64,000 nucleotides of DNA from CAVWSM01 sp963799425 (GTDB lineage: Bacteria; Actinomycetota; Actinomycetes; Jiangellales; Jiangellaceae). Location of the stretch: contig CAWCXA010000001.1 of NCBI GenBank assembly GCA_963799425.1, positions 1 through 64,000 on the forward strand. The letters run 5' to 3'. Below the pieces are notes generated by a model. The model worked only from the letters and a program-made list of their open reading frames with translations. It was not told the origin of the DNA and searched no databases. This document shows positions 36,868 through 46,529 of the stretch, piece after piece (the first letter of the stretch is position 1; each line of letters opens with the position of its first letter). The position numbers and the translations under genes are program-made.

Positions 36868-37686
36868 ATGACCGCGCGTGTCCACAAGACTGTCGCCATC
36901 CTTGGCGCCGGGGTCATGGGGGAGACGCTGCTCTCCGGTCTGCTCCGCGGCGGCTGGCGCGCCGGTGACCTCGTCATCTCCGAGCGGCGCACCGACCGTG
37001 CGGCCGAGCTGCACGAGCGCTACGGCGTCGAGGTGCTCGACAACATCGCCGCCGTCAAGGCTGCGGACACGATCGTGATCGTCGTCAAGCCGCAGGACAT
37101 GGGTGCGTTGCTCGACGAGATCGCCCCGCACGTGTCGACGTCGTCGCTCGTCGTCTCCATCGCTGCCGGCATCACGACTGGTTTCGTCGAGTCGCGGCTG
37201 CCAGACGGCGTGCCTGTCGTGCGCGTCATGCCCAACACCCCGGCGCTCGTCGACGAGGGGATGGCCGCCATCTCGCCCGGATCGCACTGCGACGAAAGCC
37301 ACCTGGAAGAGGCCGAGGCACTCCTACGCTCGACGGGGCGCGTCGTACGCGTGCCCGAGAAGCAGCAGGACGCGGTCACGGCAGTCTCCGGGTCCGGACC
37401 CGCCTATGTCTTCTACGTCGTCGAGTCGATGATCGAGGCGGGCGTGCACCTCGGCCTGCCGCGCACCGTCGCAACAGAGCTCGTTGTCCAGACCCTCGTC
37501 GGCTCGGCCAAGCTGCTGCGCGAGACCGGGGAGCACCCGACGGTGCTGCGCGAGCAGGTGACGTCACCGGCCGGCACGACGGCCGCGGCGGTGCGCCAGC
37601 TCGAAGACCACAAGGTCCGGGCAGCGTTCCTCACCGCTCTCGAGGCGGCGCGCGACCGGTCGCGAGAGCTGGCCGCCGGGCAGTGA
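36868..37686 (+). CDS. proC: Pyrroline-5-carboxylate reductase
   Basis: 272 residues. The Rossmann motif is AILGAGVMGETLL. VRVMPNTPALVDEGMAAI and the conserved C-terminal block AVSGSGPAYVFYVVESMIEAG with REQVTSPAGTTAAAV are diagnostic of ProC. It reduces P5C to proline with NAD(P)H. It starts 4 bp after the proline dehydrogenase stop behind TAGAGGT, so the two are cotranscribed. Confidence 0.97.
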   Translation: MTARVHKTVAILGAGVMGETLLSGLLRGGWRAGDLVISERRTDRAAELHERYGVEVLDNIAAVKAADTIVIVVKPQDMGALLDEIAPHVSTSSLVVSIAAGITTGFVESRLPDGVPVVRVMPNTPALVDEGMAAISPGSHCDESHLEEAEALLRSTGRVVRVPEKQQDAVTAVSGSGPAYVFYVVESMIEAGVHLGLPRTVATELVVQTLVGSAKLLRETGEHPTVLREQVTSPAGTTAAAVRQLEDHKVRAAFLTALEAARDRSRELAAGQ

Positions 37687-38165
37687 GCAGCACGATAGAG
37701 CGGCTGCGGCCGGACGACTGGCAGCGGTTTCGCAGACTTCGCCTTAGCGCGTTGCGGGACGCCCCCGACGCCTTCTGGACCACGTACGAGCAGTCTCTGG
37801 ACCAACCGGAATCGTTCTGGCGCGACCGACTGGGCGCCCCCCGGACCGCCTACTTCACCACCTCTGCCGATGACGGTCTCGTCGGCGTTGGACCTGACCC
37901 CAGCGACAACACCGAGGCCGTGATCATCTCGATGTGGGTGTCACCGGATGCCCGCGGTCAGGGAGTCGGCGAGCGGCTCGCTCGCGCGGCGATCGACTTT
38001 GCACGGGAACTGGGCTTCCCGGCCGTGAAGCTCGAGGTCGTCGACACCAACGGGGCTGCCATCCGGCTCTACGAGAGGCTCGGATTCGAGCCCAACGGTG
38101 TCACGGCACGGTTCCCACCACCACGTGGGCACCTCACCGAGCACCAGCGACGGCTCGCGCTCTGA
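37683..38165 (+). CDS. GNAT family N-acetyltransferase
   Basis: 160 residues. The acetyl-CoA loop is VSPDARGQGVGERLARAAIDFA, followed by LEVVDTNGAAIRLYERLGFEP. Substrate unknown. The GTG overlaps the proC stop by 4 bp (GTGA). Confidence 0.9.
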   Translation: MSSTIERLRPDDWQRFRRLRLSALRDAPDAFWTTYEQSLDQPESFWRDRLGAPRTAYFTTSADDGLVGVGPDPSDNTEAVIISMWVSPDARGQGVGERLARAAIDFARELGFPAVKLEVVDTNGAAIRLYERLGFEPNGVTARFPPPRGHLTEHQRRLAL

Positions 38166-38324
38166 CGCGGCGAGTGCATGGCGCCACGTCTCGTTCACCG
38201 AGCGGCTGTGTCGCCTTAACGCGCCTGCCGCCCATGAGCCTCGCCGTCGTCGCAGTGTCGCTATGCGTCGGGCGTCCGCCTGGCGCTCATCTCGACATGC
38301 CGCCCGGCGGCCTTGGGGGAGCGG

Positions 38325-39095
38325 GTGCGAGCGGCCATAGCGATGATCATGCTGGGGCTTGGGCTGTCCGCCGCTGCAGGTGTCTGGGCAGCCTCGCTGC
38401 CGACGACTGATCCGCTCACCGGCTACGCAGCGGCGCAGGCTGCTGCCGAGCCAGTTGCCGCTGCGCCGACAGCACCTCCCGAACCGAGCCCAGGCGTCGC
38501 CTCCGCTCCGTCGGGCGCGTCGCGGGTGACGCGCTCTGTCGACCCGGCCTGGGTGCACACCATCGCGGCGAAGACCGGCATCCCTGATCGTGCAGTGGAG
38601 GCTTACGCGAATGCCACGCTGCGGCTGGCCGAGGAGCGGCCGGGCTGCCGGCTGAGCTGGCCGACGCTGGCGGGGATAGGCGCAGTCGAGTCTGGCCACG
38701 GCACGTTCGGCGGGCTGGCCCTCGGGCACGACGGTCGAGCGGAGCGGCCCATCATCGGGGTACCTCTGAACGGGACCGGGGTCGCGCATATCGCCGACAC
38801 CGACGGCGGCACCCTCGACGGCGACGCGCTCTGGGACCGAGCTGTCGGCCCGATGCAGTTCATCCCGTCGACGTGGTCGCGTTGGGGGGTCGACGCCGAT
38901 GGCGACGGACTGTCGGACCCGCAGTCGGTTGACGACTCCACGCTCGCGGCAGGGCGCTACCTGTGTGCCTCCGGCGGCGACCTTACGCGCGGCGATGCAT
39001 GGCAGCGGGCGATCCTGTCCTACAACCACTCGGTCGACTACGCCGCCGCCGTGCGTTCGCGCGCTGACGCGTTTGCCATGGCGAGTCGTGGCTAG
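38325..39095 (+). CDS. Secreted lytic murein transglycosylase
   Basis: 256 residues. A signal peptide/anchor (VRAAIAMIMLGLGLSAAAGVWA) and an Ala/Pro linker precede an SLT domain with the catalytic Glu in AGIGAVESGHG, then WDRAVGPMQFIPSTWSRWGVDADGDG and AILSYNHSVDYAAAV. It cleaves glycan strands of peptidoglycan. GTG at 38325 follows GGGGGAGCGG; a TTG at 38313 is less likely. Confidence 0.92.
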   Translation: MRAAIAMIMLGLGLSAAAGVWAASLPTTDPLTGYAAAQAAAEPVAAAPTAPPEPSPGVASAPSGASRVTRSVDPAWVHTIAAKTGIPDRAVEAYANATLRLAEERPGCRLSWPTLAGIGAVESGHGTFGGLALGHDGRAERPIIGVPLNGTGVAHIADTDGGTLDGDALWDRAVGPMQFIPSTWSRWGVDADGDGLSDPQSVDDSTLAAGRYLCASGGDLTRGDAWQRAILSYNHSVDYAAAVRSRADAFAMASRG

Positions 39096-39116
39096 TCGCG
39101 TAGCAACCGTACGCGC

Positions 39117-39134
39117 GGAGTTGTATCTAACTCC
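39117..39134. terminator. Short inverted repeat after transglycosylase
   Basis: GGAGTT (39117-39122) and AACTCC (39129-39134) around a 6-nt loop in a locally AT-richer gap. It is either a weak terminator for the transglycosylase gene or a regulatory dyad for the next gene. Confidence 0.35.
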
Positions 39135-39183
39135 TCCGTGGGCGCTCTATCTAGGCGTCAGTACCGGCCCACGGGAGGCCGTC

Positions 39184-40725
39184 ATGGCCGCAATCAGTGA
39201 TGTCTCGGACGCCCACGTCTCGGCGAACACGCTCGACATCAGAGACCTGCGATATCCGACGGAGCCCTCCCGCTTTGTTCTAGCGGTTGTGAGCACCCTG
39301 TCCGGGCTGCTCGTGGTCGTTGTTTGGTTCGCGCAACTCGACCTGCCAGCGCTGCTGGCTGCCATCGTCGGCCTGGCGATTGCCTTGTCGCTGCTGTGGG
39401 TCACGCTCCAAATCCACCGTGTCCGCATCCTCGGCGATGCGGTACTCGTCGGTCCCGACACGCTCCCGGACTTTCAAGGTGCGGTCGATGAGGTCAGGAA
39501 CATGGTCGACTATCACAAACGCGTCGACATCTTCGTTGTCCCGAAACTGTCACCGCCGACGCAGCTCACGAGCTATTTCGGGGTGCGTGTGCTCCTCGTC
39601 GAGGGTGGCGCGGTCGCAGACATCACCACACCGGCCAACCGGCCACAATTGCTCTTCCTCCTGGGCACCTACTTCGGCGCGCTGAAAGCGAAGCATGATC
39701 GCTGGACGTTGTTCGAGCTCCTGCTCGACAACGCCGGTCTGCGGCGTCTCCTGGCACCCGTCGTCGGACCGTGGTTGCGAGCCACCGTGTATACCGGCGA
39801 TCAGATCGCGTTTGGGTGTAGCCGGGACTTCGGGACCAGTCTTGACGCCGTCTTCAGGACGTTGGTTGGACGAGAACTGAGCCCGCAGCTTGAGGCGGGC
39901 GGCCTGATCAAGCAGGCCGACCGGGTCCGCAGGTCGCTGATCCTGAGGTTTGCACAGCTCTTCCGTCCTGTCCCACACGCGACCAACCGGTTCCTCAACC
40001 TTGTGCACTTCGCACAACGAGTCGAGCCCGAGTCTGCGTCCGCCTTTCGCGCGGCGCTCCCCGAAGACACCCAGACCTTGCTCGACAGAGCACTTGGCCG
40101 AGCCGCTCGCGACGAGAGACGAACCGCGGGCGCCGCGATACTCACTGCTGGAGCAGTCGCCGTGGCTGCCCTGTTCATCTACGCCGGTTTCCAGGCGGCC
40201 GACGCCTTTCGCGCTCCGCCCAACGTAGCCGATGACGTGGTGATCAACCCGACGCCCGAGCCGATTGCCGCACCCGGGGAAACGACACCGGAGCCGACGC
40301 CAGCGCAGACACTCATCAACGCCGTGCCAGCTTCGCTTGGTGTGTCATGCACCGAGATCACAGCGCCTGCCCCGGAGTTGTCCATCGGCCTGGTGGTGGC
40401 GGCGTCATGCATCGGTCCAACCGCCGCAGATGCCGACGTTGTAGATCTCTACGCCTACGACACCGTCACGAGCATGACGTCAGCCGTTGATGGCTGGCTT
40501 GGAGGCCTGGGCTCGGGAGCGTGCGCAGATGGCCTCCGCGACACATGGGCCAGCAACGGCGTCAACGGCGGCACGCTGGCCTGCTACGTGGACACCAACA
40601 GCGGCCAGTCCATCGCCATGTGGACGTACGACGACGCAGCACTCCTCGTCGTGGCCGGGGATCCTGTCATGGGCCTGGACGAGCTCTACCTGTGGTGGCA
40701 GCAGGCAGCACCTGCGACCCTCTGA
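39184..40725 (+). CDS. M48-like membrane protein with lost HExxH motif
   Basis: 513 residues. Two membrane helices lie at about 31-50 and 54-76. The cytosolic stretch resembles M48 peptidases: VDIFVVP, VRVLLVEGG, then RPQLLFLLGTYFGALKAKHDRW. In active relatives this position reads like LGHELGHIKAGH; here T162-Y-F-G-A166 replaces HELGH. The later YTGDQIAFGCSRDFG resembles the E-x-x-x-D third-ligand region but with Val for Glu. A third helix (about 317-338) leads to a Pro/Thr-rich linker and a C-terminal domain with three cysteines. A peptidase-dead scaffold is inferred. ATG at 39184 fits the first helix. Confidence 0.6.
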   Translation: MAAISDVSDAHVSANTLDIRDLRYPTEPSRFVLAVVSTLSGLLVVVVWFAQLDLPALLAAIVGLAIALSLLWVTLQIHRVRILGDAVLVGPDTLPDFQGAVDEVRNMVDYHKRVDIFVVPKLSPPTQLTSYFGVRVLLVEGGAVADITTPANRPQLLFLLGTYFGALKAKHDRWTLFELLLDNAGLRRLLAPVVGPWLRATVYTGDQIAFGCSRDFGTSLDAVFRTLVGRELSPQLEAGGLIKQADRVRRSLILRFAQLFRPVPHATNRFLNLVHFAQRVEPESASAFRAALPEDTQTLLDRALGRAARDERRTAGAAILTAGAVAVAALFIYAGFQAADAFRAPPNVADDVVINPTPEPIAAPGETTPEPTPAQTLINAVPASLGVSCTEITAPAPELSIGLVVAASCIGPTAADADVVDLYAYDTVTSMTSAVDGWLGGLGSGACADGLRDTWASNGVNGGTLACYVDTNSGQSIAMWTYDDAALLVVAGDPVMGLDELYLWWQQAAPATL

Positions 40726-40740
40726 GCTGACCCGGGTACG

Positions 40741-41697
40741 TCAGTCTCCAGCGATGCCGTTGCGGAGAGCGGTGACCACCGGCCGCGGTGCGGTATCAAC
40801 GGCGAGGCGGAACACGTCGGGTCGGTGGTAGTGCCCGACTGGGTCGAACAACCTCCGGGCCGACAGCACCTTGGAGAGATCCAGCTCGGCGACCAGGATG
40901 GTCTCGGCATACCGAGCAGGTCCAGCGAGGATCTCACCATTGGTGCCGACGATCACGGTGTTCCCGGGTTCCACCCAGTCAGGGTCGTCCGGATCGGTCT
41001 GCCACACTCGCTCCCGCTCGGGGAAGTCGGCCGGGATCTGGTCGACTCGCACGCAGGGATTCACGCCGATCACATAGCAGCGGCCTTCTCGAGCTATGTG
41101 ACGCATCGTCGCGATCCAGCCGTCACCTCTCGCCAGCGTGGGCGCCACCCACACGTCGACACCCTGCGAGTACAGGTAGAACCGTGCCAGCGGCATGTAG
41201 TTCTCCCAGCAGATCAGTCCGCCGAGACGTCCGAAAGGCGTCGGATAGGTGTCGAGGGTCGAGCCATCGCCCATTCCCCACACGGTGCGCTCCGAGCCGG
41301 TCGGCATCAGCTTGCGATGCTTGCCAAGCAGATTGCCGCCGGCATCGAAGTAGAGCACCGTGTTGTAGATCGTGTTCCCGATTGGCTCGCGTTCGTTGAC
41401 CCCGATCACCAGATAGATCCCAGCTTCCCGAGCAGCCCTCCCCAGTCGATCGGTGGCCTCGCTCGGTACGACGACAGCCTGGTCGGCGAGCCGTTCGAAC
41501 CACTGCTCGTCCCCGTCCCAGATGCGCGCACCGTCGATCCAGATTGGTGTCCCCGGCACGAACGCCTCCGGGAACACGACCAGGTCCGCCGAGCGCACGG
41601 ATGGGTCGGCAAGCAACTCCTCCACCTTGGCAAGAGTCGCGTCGCGATCCATCAGCACGTAGGCGGCCTGCACCGCCGCAACTGTCAACGACACCAT
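40741..41697 (-). CDS. Nitrilase (carbon-nitrogen hydrolase)
   Basis: 318 residues. The catalytic triad is visible as Glu44 in FPEAFVPG, Lys in LLGKHRKLMPT, and Cys in GGLICWENYMPLARF. Length and the RTVWGMGDGSTL block place it in the true nitrilase branch (nitrile to acid plus ammonia), not amidase. It is third in a minus-strand cluster after a SARP/AAA regulator and an FAD oxidase. Confidence 0.93.
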   Translation of the reverse strand: MVSLTVAAVQAAYVLMDRDATLAKVEELLADPSVRSADLVVFPEAFVPGTPIWIDGARIWDGDEQWFERLADQAVVVPSEATDRLGRAAREAGIYLVIGVNEREPIGNTIYNTVLYFDAGGNLLGKHRKLMPTGSERTVWGMGDGSTLDTYPTPFGRLGGLICWENYMPLARFYLYSQGVDVWVAPTLARGDGWIATMRHIAREGRCYVIGVNPCVRVDQIPADFPERERVWQTDPDDPDWVEPGNTVIVGTNGEILAGPARYAETILVAELDLSKVLSARRLFDPVGHYHRPDVFRLAVDTAPRPVVTALRNGIAGD

Positions 41698-41715
41698 CGT
41701 GAGCCACTTGGCACT

Positions 41716-43083
41716 TCAGCGGATGTTCTGGTTGAGGTGGAACAGGTTGTCGGGGTCGTACATCTTCTTGATGTCCCGCAGCCGCTGGTAGTTGGCTGAA
41801 TAGTTCACGGGCACGCGGTCCGCGTCGTCCTCGGACATGAAGTTGACGTAGCCCGCGTCGGTGCCGTACGGCTTGATTGCCTCGTAGTAGTCGCGGACCC
41901 ACGCGATGTTGGCTTCGTTGTCCGCCGGATCCGGCCACATGCCCGCGATCACTGGTGCGAAGGTCACGTCGCGGAACGGGAAAGCCGTCTCGTCCGATGC
42001 GACCCGCTGGACCGCCCCGTTGATGGGGTAGAGGTGCATCGTCGACGAAACATGGGGTACCCGCGATCCGTGCTCGACGTGCGCGGCGATTGCCTCAGGC
42101 GTCAACTCACGGACGAACTGAGCCTTCCAATAGTGCTGTAGCCCCTTGGGCACGAGACCGTCAAACGCTGAATTCAGCGCGGGGTATGGCATCGGCCCGA
42201 CATGCTCGGCGACGATAGGCGCGAGATCGCGCAGGGGCTTCAAGGCGCGCTCACCCTCGGAGGTGGGACCGGCCCAGGCCATCACCAGGACACACAAGGT
42301 GTCCCCGTGCCGGTCTTCGGGGATGAACGGCAGCGGCGGGGCAATCTGCCAGGCGAAGAAGCCGCCCAGCTGTTCGGGGGCCTGGCTGATGTAGTCGGCG
42401 TAGCCGGCCATCACGGTCGCTGCGTCCTTGAGCTCGAAGAACATCGGCCCGCCGTACAGCTCCGGGATGTCGTGCAGTTGGTATTCCAGCGCGGTAACCA
42501 CGCCGAAGTTTCCGCCGCCACCGCGTAGCGCCCAGAACAGGTCCTCGTTCTGTTGGCCGCTGGCGTGGAGGAACCGCCCGTCTGCGGTCACGACGTCAGC
42601 GGAGAGCAGGTTGTCGCAGGAGAGTCCGACTCCCCGCGCGAGGTAGCCGATCCCACCGCCCAATGTCAGACCAGCGACGCCCGTCGTCGAGATGACTCCT
42701 CCGGTGGTAGCGAGACCGAAGGCGTTGGTGGCGTGGTTGAAGTCGCCCCAGGTGGTGCCGCCACCGGCTCTGGCCGTCCGGGCCTCCGGATCGACGTGGA
42801 CCCAGCGCATGCCCGACAGGTCGAGCACGACGCCGCCGTCGCTCGTACCGTATCCGGGCACGCTGTGCCCCCCGCCCCGAACGGCCAGATCCACCCCCTG
42901 CTCACGGGCCAGCGCGACACCCGCCCGCACATCCGCCACGTCTACAGCGCGTATCACCACCGCGGGCCGGCGATCGTGCATGGCGTTGTGGACAGCACGT
43001 GCCTCGTCGTAGCCCTCGTCGCCAGGAGCGAAGACCTGCCCCCGAACCGCCTCTCGGAGCGCGCTGATGCTCGCGTCGTGCAT
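41716..43083 (-). CDS. FAD-binding oxidoreductase (BBE/berberine-bridge type)
   Basis: 455 residues. The PCMH-type FAD domain has VAVRGGGHSVPGYGTSDGG with the flavin-attaching His, and TLGGGIGYLARGVGLSCDNL. The C-terminal BBE segment is VNYSANYQRLRDIKKMYDPDNLFHLNQNI. The bicovalent Cys may be replaced or lie in SCDNL. It oxidises alcohols, sugars or alkaloid-like substrates with O2; the specific substrate is unknown. ATG at 43083 follows GGGGAGG. Confidence 0.93.
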   Translation of the reverse strand: MHDASISALREAVRGQVFAPGDEGYDEARAVHNAMHDRRPAVVIRAVDVADVRAGVALAREQGVDLAVRGGGHSVPGYGTSDGGVVLDLSGMRWVHVDPEARTARAGGGTTWGDFNHATNAFGLATTGGVISTTGVAGLTLGGGIGYLARGVGLSCDNLLSADVVTADGRFLHASGQQNEDLFWALRGGGGNFGVVTALEYQLHDIPELYGGPMFFELKDAATVMAGYADYISQAPEQLGGFFAWQIAPPLPFIPEDRHGDTLCVLVMAWAGPTSEGERALKPLRDLAPIVAEHVGPMPYPALNSAFDGLVPKGLQHYWKAQFVRELTPEAIAAHVEHGSRVPHVSSTMHLYPINGAVQRVASDETAFPFRDVTFAPVIAGMWPDPADNEANIAWVRDYYEAIKPYGTDAGYVNFMSEDDADRVPVNYSANYQRLRDIKKMYDPDNLFHLNQNIR

Positions 43084-43150
43084 GCGTGTCCTCCCCATCG
43101 GATGTGTAGCCACGACCATGGGGGCGACAGCGTTCCCTGAGCGTTCCGTC

Positions 43151-46100
43151 CTATCCAGCGGTGAGCAGCGAGCGTTCAGCAAGACGCTGGTGGGCGCCCG
43201 CGCCCTGATCGCGCGCGACCGCGATGGCGCGCCGGATCAGCGATGTGCCCAGATCGGCATCGCCGGTCGCGATGTGGAGCTCACCCTCGAGGCGGAGCAG
43301 GTCGGAGTCGAGGTAGCGCTGGCCCGTGCGGTCAGCGAAGGTCCTGGCCTCGCCCACCGCGGTCAGAGCCTCAGTGGGCGAACCCGTCAGCGCCAGAGCC
43401 CGACCAAGGACCGCCAGGACGAAGGTGAGGTAGAGCTGGCGCGCCGGGTCTCGGTAGGTCTCAGCAGCCTTGCGGATCAGCCGCACCCCAGCGCGCTTGC
43501 CGTGCCGCACCTGGACCCATCCCCGAAGCAGATCGCCCATGGGTTCGAAGAACGGCGTCCGACCGGTCCATAGCTGTGCACCGGCCCGAGCAGTCGCGGC
43601 CACCTGCTCGTCGTCCTCGCGGAGGAGAGCGAGCCAGCCTTCCCAGCATGCGACGTAGGCGAGTGTGAACGGGTCGCGGATCTCCGACGCGTACCGTTTG
43701 GCCTCGGCCATCAGCCGTACGGCTTCGTCGTCGTCACCCCGCCACCAGACGGTGACCGCGAGCCGGCTGGCGCACACGGCATAGGGGTCCTGGGCGTAGG
43801 CGCGAAGATGCGTGTCGCACTCGTCGGGGTTGTACCGGGACATGGCCTCCCGCAAGTGGCCCTCGGACTCCGCGAACCGAGCTCGCCAGAAGTCGCTCAC
43901 GCCGAAGAGGTAGTGCCCCTCCACCAATGAGATCGGATCGCCGGCCGCACCGCGACGGACGAGGCTTGCCGCCCGTTGCGCGGCCTCTTCGAACTGACAG
44001 TTGGACATACCCAGCAGCCCGAGACCTCGTTCCGCCGACGGAGTGATCTCCGCGCCGAGCTTGCGCGCTAGCCGTCCGACCTGGGTGTACTGCTCCCGGA
44101 CCTCCTTCGACCCGTAGCCGAACCGCGACACCAGCGGGACAGCGAGCTCCGTCCGCACCGCGAGCTCCGTTTCTTCACGCTCTCGATCGGCGGGCAAACG
44201 AGCCACCAGATGCAAGGCTCGTCGCAGCGCGGCGATGACCTCATCCGTGGCGAACAACGACTGGGCGTGGGTCGCTGCCCGGCGATCGGCCGCGATGGCC
44301 TCACGGATGCGCCCAGCCTTCTCGTAATGTGTCGCGAGCTCGGCGACGAACCGATCCGGATCATCCCGGTGGAGCTCAGCCATGGCGTTCGCGACGGTGG
44401 CGTGCAGGCTCCGGCGACGTACTGGGCTGATGGCGTCGAGGGCAACGTCGCGCAACCGGTCATGTGTGAAGTCGTACGCATCGCCCTGCTCTCGCACGAT
44501 GCGGCGGCGCCACAGCTCGTCCAGCGCATCGACAAGCTCGCTCTGCTCACTCGTCCATGCGGTCTCCAGGAGCTCGAGTGAGAATGCCCGTCCGATGGTG
44601 GCGCACAGCTCGACGAGCTTCCGCGTCGGGGGAGTGAGCTGTCCGAGGCGTGCCTGGAGGACACCTGAGACCGTTGGCTGGACGATTCCTCGACCCCCCT
44701 CAGCCGACCGCGCCCCGGCAACTCGGATTGCCTCAACGATGAAGAGCGGACTTCCTTCGGACTCGGCGTACAGGTTGCTTGCCTCCTGCCTAGACAGGTC
44801 CGCACCACGCAGCCGTCGTCCGAGCTCGGCGGTCGACTCGGCGTCGAGTGGTCCCAGCGCGATCTCGGTGAGCAGCCCGACGCGATGCAGGCCTGTCGCG
44901 ACTGTCGACAGTGGATGGCCCGCATCGACCTCTTCGGTACGGGCGGAGCCGGCGACCATCACCGGCGCCGAGCCCGACTCACGTACGAAGTAGTGCAGAA
45001 AAGCAAGTGTGTCGGCGTCGCACCATTGCAGGTCATCGACAACGAGCAGCGTCGGTTGGTGGCTTGAGAGCAACGCATGTCGCAACCCGTCGAAGAGCCT
45101 TGCGCGCTTGGCGCCTTCGCTCACAGGTTCGGGTGCGCTCGGCAAGGCCGCGAGGGAAAGCTGAGGCAACAAGCGGGCCACTTCACCGCGCCAGGTCGGG
45201 TCCAGCGTGGAGACCGTGGGCCACAGCGTCGGGGACTTGAGCCAGTCGGTGACCGGTGCGTAGGCCAGCCGTCCCTCTGCTGCGTATGCCCGGCTTCGGG
45301 CAACGCGGACTCCGTCGCCTTCGAGAGCATCGGCGAGCTCCTCGAGCAACCGGGACTTGCCGATGCCAGGCTCACCGGTGACGAGCAGCATGCGCCCCGG
45401 GCCTGAAAGTGCCTCGCGCCAGACGGCGTGGGACATCGCCAGATCGCCATCCCGTCCCACGAGTCGGGGAGCGGCGGCCGTCAGGGTGAGCGCCGGCGAT
45501 GCCTCCAGCAGCGAGCGATACACCGCCTGTGTGGCCGAACTCGGCGACACGCCTGCTGCCCGATCCAGTGCCCGGACGCACTCGTGAAACACGCGAAGGC
45601 TGCGGGCACGGTCGCCCGCCGCACCATAAAGGCGCATGAGACGTCGATAGCTCGGCTCATGTGTCGGATCCAGGCGTACTAGGGCCTGCGCGCTTTGCAT
45701 GGCGCCGTCCAGGTCGCCGTCGTCCTCGCTGGCTCCTGCAAGTTGATCGAGCACGGTGACGGCGGACGAACGCAACCGCTCGCGTTCGGCCAGCACCCAG
45801 TCGTCATAGCTGCCCGGCAGCAGGTCACCGCCGTACGCATCGGCGGCGGTCTTCAGCCACCGTCTCGCGAGGCGATCGCTTTCGGCGTCCTTCGCCTGAC
45901 GCACGGCCTCCTGGAACGCCTCGACGTCGACCCAAGCCGCGGAATCGGCACGCCACTGGATCGTCGTCCGAGACAGCTCCAGGTAGCGGTCCGGCTCTGG
46001 GAGGGCGTTCCTGAGATGGTGCAGCAGGTGCCGCAGGTTGGTCCGCGCCTGCACGTCGGTTGAGTCAGGCCACAGGGAGAACGCGACGTGCTGGCGGGAC

Positions 46101-46297
46101 TGCGGGATCGGGCCTCCGACGAGCAGACGGGCGAGCAGCAGCTGGAGCCTGGAGGACTCGAAGCCCGGCAGGTCAGTCCCGGCTAAACGAACCGAGGACT
46201 GTCCGAGCAGGCGCACGGTTAGGCCGGCCTGGCGGTCGTGTGCGTTCGACACGACGCCAGTGGCCGTCTCGCCGTGTTCGATTGCCGCTGTTGCCAT
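43151..46297 (-). CDS. SARP/BTAD transcriptional activator with AAA ATPase and TPR-like region
   Basis: 1048 residues. An N-terminal OmpR-like winged helix (LTVRLLGQSSVRLAG to about 100) leads into a BTAD domain (DLLPGSYDDWVLAERERLRS). The STAND-type ATPase has Walker A TGEPGIGKSRLLEEL (about 305-320) and Walker B LLVVDDLQWCDADTLAF. A long alpha-helical repeat sensor domain ends the protein, with no C-terminal LuxR HTH. Such large SARPs activate neighbouring metabolic genes; the FAD oxidase starts 68 bp downstream of its stop on the same strand. Confidence 0.9.
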   Translation of the reverse strand: MATAAIEHGETATGVVSNAHDRQAGLTVRLLGQSSVRLAGTDLPGFESSRLQLLLARLLVGGPIPQSRQHVAFSLWPDSTDVQARTNLRHLLHHLRNALPEPDRYLELSRTTIQWRADSAAWVDVEAFQEAVRQAKDAESDRLARRWLKTAADAYGGDLLPGSYDDWVLAERERLRSSAVTVLDQLAGASEDDGDLDGAMQSAQALVRLDPTHEPSYRRLMRLYGAAGDRARSLRVFHECVRALDRAAGVSPSSATQAVYRSLLEASPALTLTAAAPRLVGRDGDLAMSHAVWREALSGPGRMLLVTGEPGIGKSRLLEELADALEGDGVRVARSRAYAAEGRLAYAPVTDWLKSPTLWPTVSTLDPTWRGEVARLLPQLSLAALPSAPEPVSEGAKRARLFDGLRHALLSSHQPTLLVVDDLQWCDADTLAFLHYFVRESGSAPVMVAGSARTEEVDAGHPLSTVATGLHRVGLLTEIALGPLDAESTAELGRRLRGADLSRQEASNLYAESEGSPLFIVEAIRVAGARSAEGGRGIVQPTVSGVLQARLGQLTPPTRKLVELCATIGRAFSLELLETAWTSEQSELVDALDELWRRRIVREQGDAYDFTHDRLRDVALDAISPVRRRSLHATVANAMAELHRDDPDRFVAELATHYEKAGRIREAIAADRRAATHAQSLFATDEVIAALRRALHLVARLPADREREETELAVRTELAVPLVSRFGYGSKEVREQYTQVGRLARKLGAEITPSAERGLGLLGMSNCQFEEAAQRAASLVRRGAAGDPISLVEGHYLFGVSDFWRARFAESEGHLREAMSRYNPDECDTHLRAYAQDPYAVCASRLAVTVWWRGDDDEAVRLMAEAKRYASEIRDPFTLAYVACWEGWLALLREDDEQVAATARAGAQLWTGRTPFFEPMGDLLRGWVQVRHGKRAGVRLIRKAAETYRDPARQLYLTFVLAVLGRALALTGSPTEALTAVGEARTFADRTGQRYLDSDLLRLEGELHIATGDADLGTSLIRRAIAVARDQGAGAHQRLAERSLLTAG

Positions 46298-46529
46298 CTA
46301 GGTCCCGCGTCGGATCGTCCCGAGGGCACTCGGCGCCCGTCAAGCCCAATAGTTAAGGGGACACTCGGTGCTCATGCGCTGATACTCGCCGCAGTTGGCT
46401 TTTCTCCCATTGATCGCCGAAATGGTGCTGGTCAGGGGTCTTATGTGCCCAAGAGGGATGGGATGTCCGCTTCATCGAAGTAGAGCCTTCCGATTTGTCG
46501 ACGAGGATGCGGTCAGGTACGCATCCGTC

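Noticed and set aside
37683..38165. tRNA, rRNA, CRISPR, prophage or IS elements anywhere in the window
   Set aside because: No cloverleaf, repeat-spacer array, integrase or transposase was seen; the HNH gene alone is not evidence of a phage.
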